Origin: Steinernema hermaphroditum
Lineage: Eukaryota; Nematoda; Chromadorea; Rhabditida; Steinernematidae
Assembly (NCBI GenBank): GCA_030435675.1
Contig: CM059623.1
Span: 16,573,252 to 16,637,251 of the forward strand
Length of the DNA: 64,000 nucleotides
Direction: 5' to 3'
Positions 59,301 to 64,000 of this stretch are shown piece by piece. The notes under the pieces were generated by a model. It had not been told where the DNA came from. It was given only the letters and a program-made list of their open reading frames with translations, and did no database searches. How positions within the stretch are numbered: position 1 is the first letter of the stretch; each line of letters starts with the position of its first letter. Both the position numbers and the translations under genes were made by a program.

Positions 59301-62300
59301 GAGCAGGAGGGTCAGATGCAGAGCTCTTGGTGTGAGCAAGGGCCCTAGCTGTCTCGAATTGAAAGTTTTGCAGGAAACTAAGATAGTCCACAGTAAATCC
59401 CAACGAGAGTAGGCGCGTTCGATCAGGCTCGTGCAGTTCTACAAGATCCAATCATAAAAATGCTATGGTACTTTGGAGCAGGAGGGTCAGATGCAGAAGC
59501 TCTTTGTATGAACAAGGGCCCTATCTGTCTCGAATTGAAAGTTTTGCAGGAAACTAAGATAGTCCACAGTAAATCCAACGAGAGTAGGCGCGTTCGATCA
59601 GGCTCGTGCAGTTCTACAAGATCCAATCATAAAAATGCTATGGTACTTTGGAGCAGGAGGGTCAGATGCAGAGCTCTTGGTGTGAGCAAGGGCCCTGCTG
59701 TCTCGAATTGAAAGTTTTGCAGGAAACTAAGATAGTCCACAGTAAATCCAACGAGAGTAGGCGCGTTCGATCAGGCTCGTGCAGTTCTACAAGATCCAAT
59801 CATAAAAATGCTATGGTACTTTGGAGCAGGAGGGTCAGATGCAGAGCTCTTTGGTGTGAGCAAGGGCCCTAGCTGTCTCGAATTGAAAGTTTTGCAGGAA
59901 ACTAAGATAGTCCACAGGAAATCCAACGAGAGTAGGCGCGTTCGATCAGGCTCGTGCAGTTCTACAAGATCCAATCATAAAAATGCTATGGTACTTTGGA
60001 GCAGGAGGGTCAGATGCAGAACTCTTGGTGATGAACAAGGGCCCTAGCTGTCTCGAATTGAAAGTTTTGCAGGAAACTAAGATAGTCCACAGTAAATCCA
60101 ACGAGAGTAGGCGCGTTCGATCAGGCTCGTGCAGTTCTACAAGATCCAATCATAAAAATGCTATGGTACTTTGGAGCAGGAGGGTCAGATGCAGAGCTCT
60201 TTGTATGAACAAGGGCCCTAGCTGTCTCGAATTGAAAGTTTTGCAGGAAACTAAGATAGTCCACAGTAAATCCAACGAGAGTAGGCGCGTTCGATCAGGC
60301 TCGTGCAGTTCTACAAGATCCAATCATAAAAATGCTATGGTACTTTGGAGCAGGAGGGTCAGATGCAGAGCTCTTTGTGTGAACAAGGGCCCTAGCTGTC
60401 TCGAATTGAAAGTTTTGCAGGAAACTAAGATAGTCCACAGAAATCCAACGAGAGTAGGCGCGTTCGATCAGGCTCGTGCAGTTCTACAAGATCCAATCAT
60501 AAAAATGCTATGGTACTTTGGAGCAGGAGGGTCAGATGCAGAGCTCTTTGTGTGAGCAAGGGCCCTGCTGTCTCGAATTGAAAGTTTTGCAGGAAACTAA
60601 GATAGTCCACAGTAAATCCAACGAGAGTAGGCGCGTTCGATCAGGCTCGTGCAGTTCTACAAGATCCAATCATAAAAATGCTATGGTACTTTGGAGCAGG
60701 AGGGTCAGATGCAGAGCTCTTGGTGTGAGCAAGGGCCCTGCTGTCTCGAATTGAAAGTTTTGCAGGAAACTAAGATAGTCCACAGGTAAATCCAACGAGA
60801 GTAGGCGCGTTCGATCAGGCTCGTGCAGTTCTACAAGATCCAATCATAAAAATGCTATGGTACTTTGGAGCAGGAGGGTCAGATGCAGAGCTCTTGGTGT
60901 GAGCAAGGGCCCTGCTGTCTCGAATTGAAAGTTTTGCAGGAAACTAAGATAGTCCACAGTAAATCCAACGAGAGTAGGCGCGTTCGATCAGGCTCGTGCA
61001 GTTCTACAAGATCCGATCATAAAAATGCTATGGTACTTTGGAGCAGGAGGGTCAGATGCAGAGCTCTTGGTGTGAGCAAGGGCCCTGCTGTCTCGAATTG
61101 AAAGTTTTGCAGGAAACTAAGATAGTCCACAGGAAATCCAACGAGAGTAGGCGCGTTCGATCAGGCTCGTGCAGTTCTACAAGATCCAATCATAAAAATG
61201 CTATGGTACTTTGGAGCAGGAGGGTCAGATGCAGAGCTCTTGGTGTGAGCAAGGGCCCTGCTGTCTCGAATTGAAAGTTTTGCAGGAAACTAAGATAGTC
61301 CACAGTAAATCCAACGAGAGTAGGCGCGTTCGATCAGGCTCGTGCAGTTCTACAAGATCCAATCATAAAAATGCTATGGTACTTTGGAGCAGGAGGGTCA
61401 GATGCAGAGCTCTTTGTGTGAGCAAGGGCCCTAGCTGTCTCGAATTGAAAGTTTTGCAGGAAACTAAGATAGTCCACAGTAAATCCAACGAGAGTAGGCG
61501 CGTTCGATCAGGCTCGTGCAGTTCTACAAGATCCGATCATAAAAATGCTATGGTACTTTGGAGCAGGAGGGTCAGATGCAGAGCTCTTGGTGTGAGCAAG
61601 GGCCCTGCTGTCTCGAATTGAAAGTTTTGCAGGAAACTAAGATAGTCCACAGTAAATCCAACGAGAGTAGGCGCGTTCGATCAGGCTCGTGCAGTTCTAC
61701 AAGATCCAATCATAAAAATGCTATGGTACTTTGGAGCAGGAGGGTCAGATGCAGAGCTCTTTGTATGAACAAGGGCCCTATCTGTCTCGAATTGAAAGTT
61801 TTGCAGGAAACTAAGATAGTCCACAGGAAATCCAACGAGAGTAGGCGCGTTCGATCAGGCTCGTGCAGTTCTACAAGATCCAATCATAAAAATGCTATGG
61901 TACTTTGGAGCAGGAGGGTCAGATGCAGAGCTCTTTGGTATGAACAAGGGCCCTATCTGTCTCGAATTGAAAGTTTTGCAGGAAACTAAGATAGTCCACA
62001 GTAAATCCAACGAGAGTAGGCGCGTTCGATCAGGCTCGTGCAGTTCTACAAGATCCGATCATAAAAATGCTATGGTACTTTGGAGCAGGAGGGTCAGATG
62101 CAGAGCTCTTGGTGTGAGCAAGGGCCCTAGCTGTCTCGAATTGAAAGTTTTGCAGGAAACTAAGATAGTCCACAGTAAATCCAACGAGAGTAGGCGCGTT
62201 CGATCAGGCTCGTGCAGTTCTACAAGATCCGATCATAAAAATGCTATGGTACTTTGGAGCAGGAGGGTCAGATGCAGAGCTCTTGGTGTGAGCAAGGGCC

Positions 62301-64000
62301 CTGCTGTCTCGAATTGAAAGTTTTGCAGGAAACTAAGATAGTCCACAGTAATCCCAACGGGAATAGGCGCGTTCGATCAGGCTCTTGCAGTTCTACAAGA
62401 TGGAATCATAAAAATGATATGGTACTTTGGAGCAGGAGGGTCAGATGCAGAGCTCTTGGTGTGAGGAAGGGCCCTGCTGTCTCGAATTGAAAGTTTTGCA
62501 GGAAACTAAGATAGTCCGCAGGAAATCCAACGAGAGTAGGCGCGTTCGATCAGGCTCGTGCAGTTCTACACGATCCAATCATAAAAATGCTATGGTACTT
62601 TGGAGCAGGAGGGTCAGATGCAGAGCTCTTGGTGTGAGCAAGGGCCCTGCTGTCTCGAATTGAAAGTTTTGCAGGAAACTAAGATAGTCCACAGTAAATC
62701 CAACGAGAGTAGGCGCGTTCGATCAGGCTCGTGCAGTTCTACAAGATCCGATCATAAAAATGCTATGGTACTTTGGAGCAGGAGGGTCAGATGCAGAGCT
62801 CTTTGGTGTGAGCAAGGGCCCTATCTGTCTCGAATTGAAAGTTTTGCAGGAAACTAAGATAGTCCACAGGAAATCCAACGAGAGTAGGCGCGTTCGATCA
62901 GGCTCGTGCAGTTCTACAAGATCCGATCATAAAAATGCTATGGTACTTTGGAGCAGGAGGGTCAGATGCAGAGCTCTTGGTGTGAGCAAGGGCCCTGCTG
63001 TCTCGAATTGAAAGTTTTGCAGGAAACTAAGATAGTCCACAGGAAATCCAACGAGAGTAGGCGCGTTCGATCAGGCTCGTGCAGTTCTACAAGATCCAAT
63101 CATAAAAATGCTATGGTACTTTGGAGCAGGAGGGTCAGATGCAGAGCTCTTGACTCTTTGCATGAACAAGGCCCTATCTGTCTCGAATTGAAAGTTTTGC
63201 AGGAAACTAAGATAGTCCACAGTAAATCCAACGAGAGTAGGCGCGTTCGATCAGGCTCGTGCAGTTCTACAAGATCCAATCATAAAAATGCTATGGTACT
63301 TTGGAGCAGGAGGGTCAGATGCAGAGCTCTTGGTGTGAGCAAGGGCCCTAGCTGTCTCGAATTGAAAGTTTTGCAGGAAACTAAGATAGTCCACAGGAAA
63401 TCCAACGAGAGTAGGCGCGTTCGATCAGGCTCGTGCAGTTCTACAAGATCCAATCATAAAAATGCTATGGTACTTTGGAGCAGGAGGGTCAGATGCAGAG
63501 CTCTTTGCATGAACAAGGCCCTATCTGTCTCGAATTGAAAGTTTTGCAGGAAACTAAGATAGTCCACAGTAAATCCAACGAGAGTAGGCGCGTTCGATCA
63601 GGCTCGTGCAGTTCTACAAGATCCAATCATAAAAATGCTATGGTACTTTGGAGCAGGAGGGTCAGATGCAGAGCTCTTTGTATGAGCAAGGGCCCTATCT
63701 GTCTCGAATTGAAAGTTTTGCAGGAAACTAAGATAGTCCACAGTAAATCCAACGAGAGTAGGCGCGTTCGATCAGGCTCGTGCAGTTCTACAAGATCCAA
63801 TCATAAAAATGCTATGGTACTTTGGAGCAGGAGGGTCAGATGCAGAGCTCTTGGTGTGAGCAAGGGCCCTGCTGTCTCGAATTGAAAGTTTTGCAGGAAA
63901 CTAAGATAGTCCACAGTAATCCCAACGGGAATAGGCGCGTTCGATCAGGCTCTTGCAGTTCTACAAGATGGAATCATAAAAATGATATGGTACTTTGAGC
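44398..64000 (+). repeat. Satellite Sat2: ~113 tandem copies of a 173/174-bp monomer
   Basis: Constant blocks include GTCTCGAATTGAAAGTTTTG, CAGGAAACTAAGATAGTCCA, GGCGCGTTCGATCAGGCTCG and GGTACTTTGGAGCAGGAGGG. Copies are 173 bp (CCCTGCTGTCTC) or 174 bp (CCCTAGCTGTCTC). Since 174 is divisible by three, runs of the longer form leave frames open, up to 310 codons at 52688-53620; these are by-products. A distinct subtype with AACGGGAATAGG, AGATGGAATC and GATATGGTAC occurs singly near 45322, 47403, 47749, 51911, 62343 and 63915. Copies are otherwise almost identical, implying recent homogenisation. The array runs past the window end. Confidence 0.97.

Noticed and set aside
44246..63885. Dozens of plus-strand 78- to 310-codon frames in Sat2
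   Set aside because: Direct consequence of 173- versus 174-bp monomers.
44398..64000. Pol III promoter boxes in Sat2 (TGGAGCAGGAGG and GCGTTCGATCAGG)
   Set aside because: Each deviates from the A- and B-box consensus at key positions and they stand in the wrong order for an internal promoter within one monomer.
27599..64000. CRISPR array
   Set aside because: The repeats are 173-176 bp without unique spacers, in a eukaryotic genome; this is satellite DNA.
1..64000. Telomere repeats (TTAGGC) or tRNA genes
   Set aside because: TTAGGC occurs only as isolated hexamers, and no sequence with paired A- and B-boxes and a cloverleaf was seen by eye.

Overview
The window looks like nuclear DNA of a free-living (rhabditid-type) nematode. 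Introns of about 40-105 bp with TTTCAG-like acceptors can be placed by reading frame. Two genes encode MLT-10-like moulting proteins, a nematode family, and two encode small saposin-like (caenopore-type) secreted peptides. The species cannot be named from the sequence.

Layout. 1-14.5 kb is gene-poor and rich in mobile-element debris. It holds a FLYWCH-like exon (2.6 kb), two BED zinc-finger genes (3.7-4.6 kb and 7.6-10.5 kb), two GC-rich islands (4.7-5.3 and 6.85-7.25 kb), a ~0.5 kb dispersed repeat in two copies (1.7 and 11.2 kb), a decayed mariner-like element with terminal inverted repeats (12.1-13.4 kb), and a small two-exon gene with a BESS-like segment on the minus strand (14.1-14.5 kb). 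15.4-15.6 kb carries two Tc1-like transposon ends. 16.2-17.7 kb holds two convergent saposin-like genes with matching exon structure and matching GATA and TATA-like promoter elements. 18.0-23.9 kb holds two tandem six-exon MLT-10-like genes on the minus strand, separated by a broken RTE-type LINE tail. 23.9-27.6 kb has no gene I can support.

From 27.6 kb to the end (57 % of the window) there is only satellite DNA: about 95 head-to-tail copies of a 176-bp monomer (Sat1), then, across one sharp junction at 44397/44398, about 113 copies of an unrelated 173/174-bp monomer (Sat2) that runs off the window. Sat1 shows higher-order repeats at both ends (seven monomers on the left, four on the right) and a stepwise, ordered change of diagnostic bases between 33.4 and 34.7 kb. 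The two satellites share little except an 11-bp motif, TGTCTCGAATT, and the junction lies at that motif. All open frames in the satellites are by-products of their repeat lengths.

How the genes relate. The left part groups proteins with DNA-binding domains that have transposase ancestry or transposase relatives (BED, FLYWCH) with a BESS-like protein. The middle groups secreted products: gut-type antimicrobial candidates and cuticle/moulting proteins. I see no operon. The most informative signals are the satellite architecture, a probable gene-conversion tract in the moulting-gene pair, and small genes recovered only by splicing.
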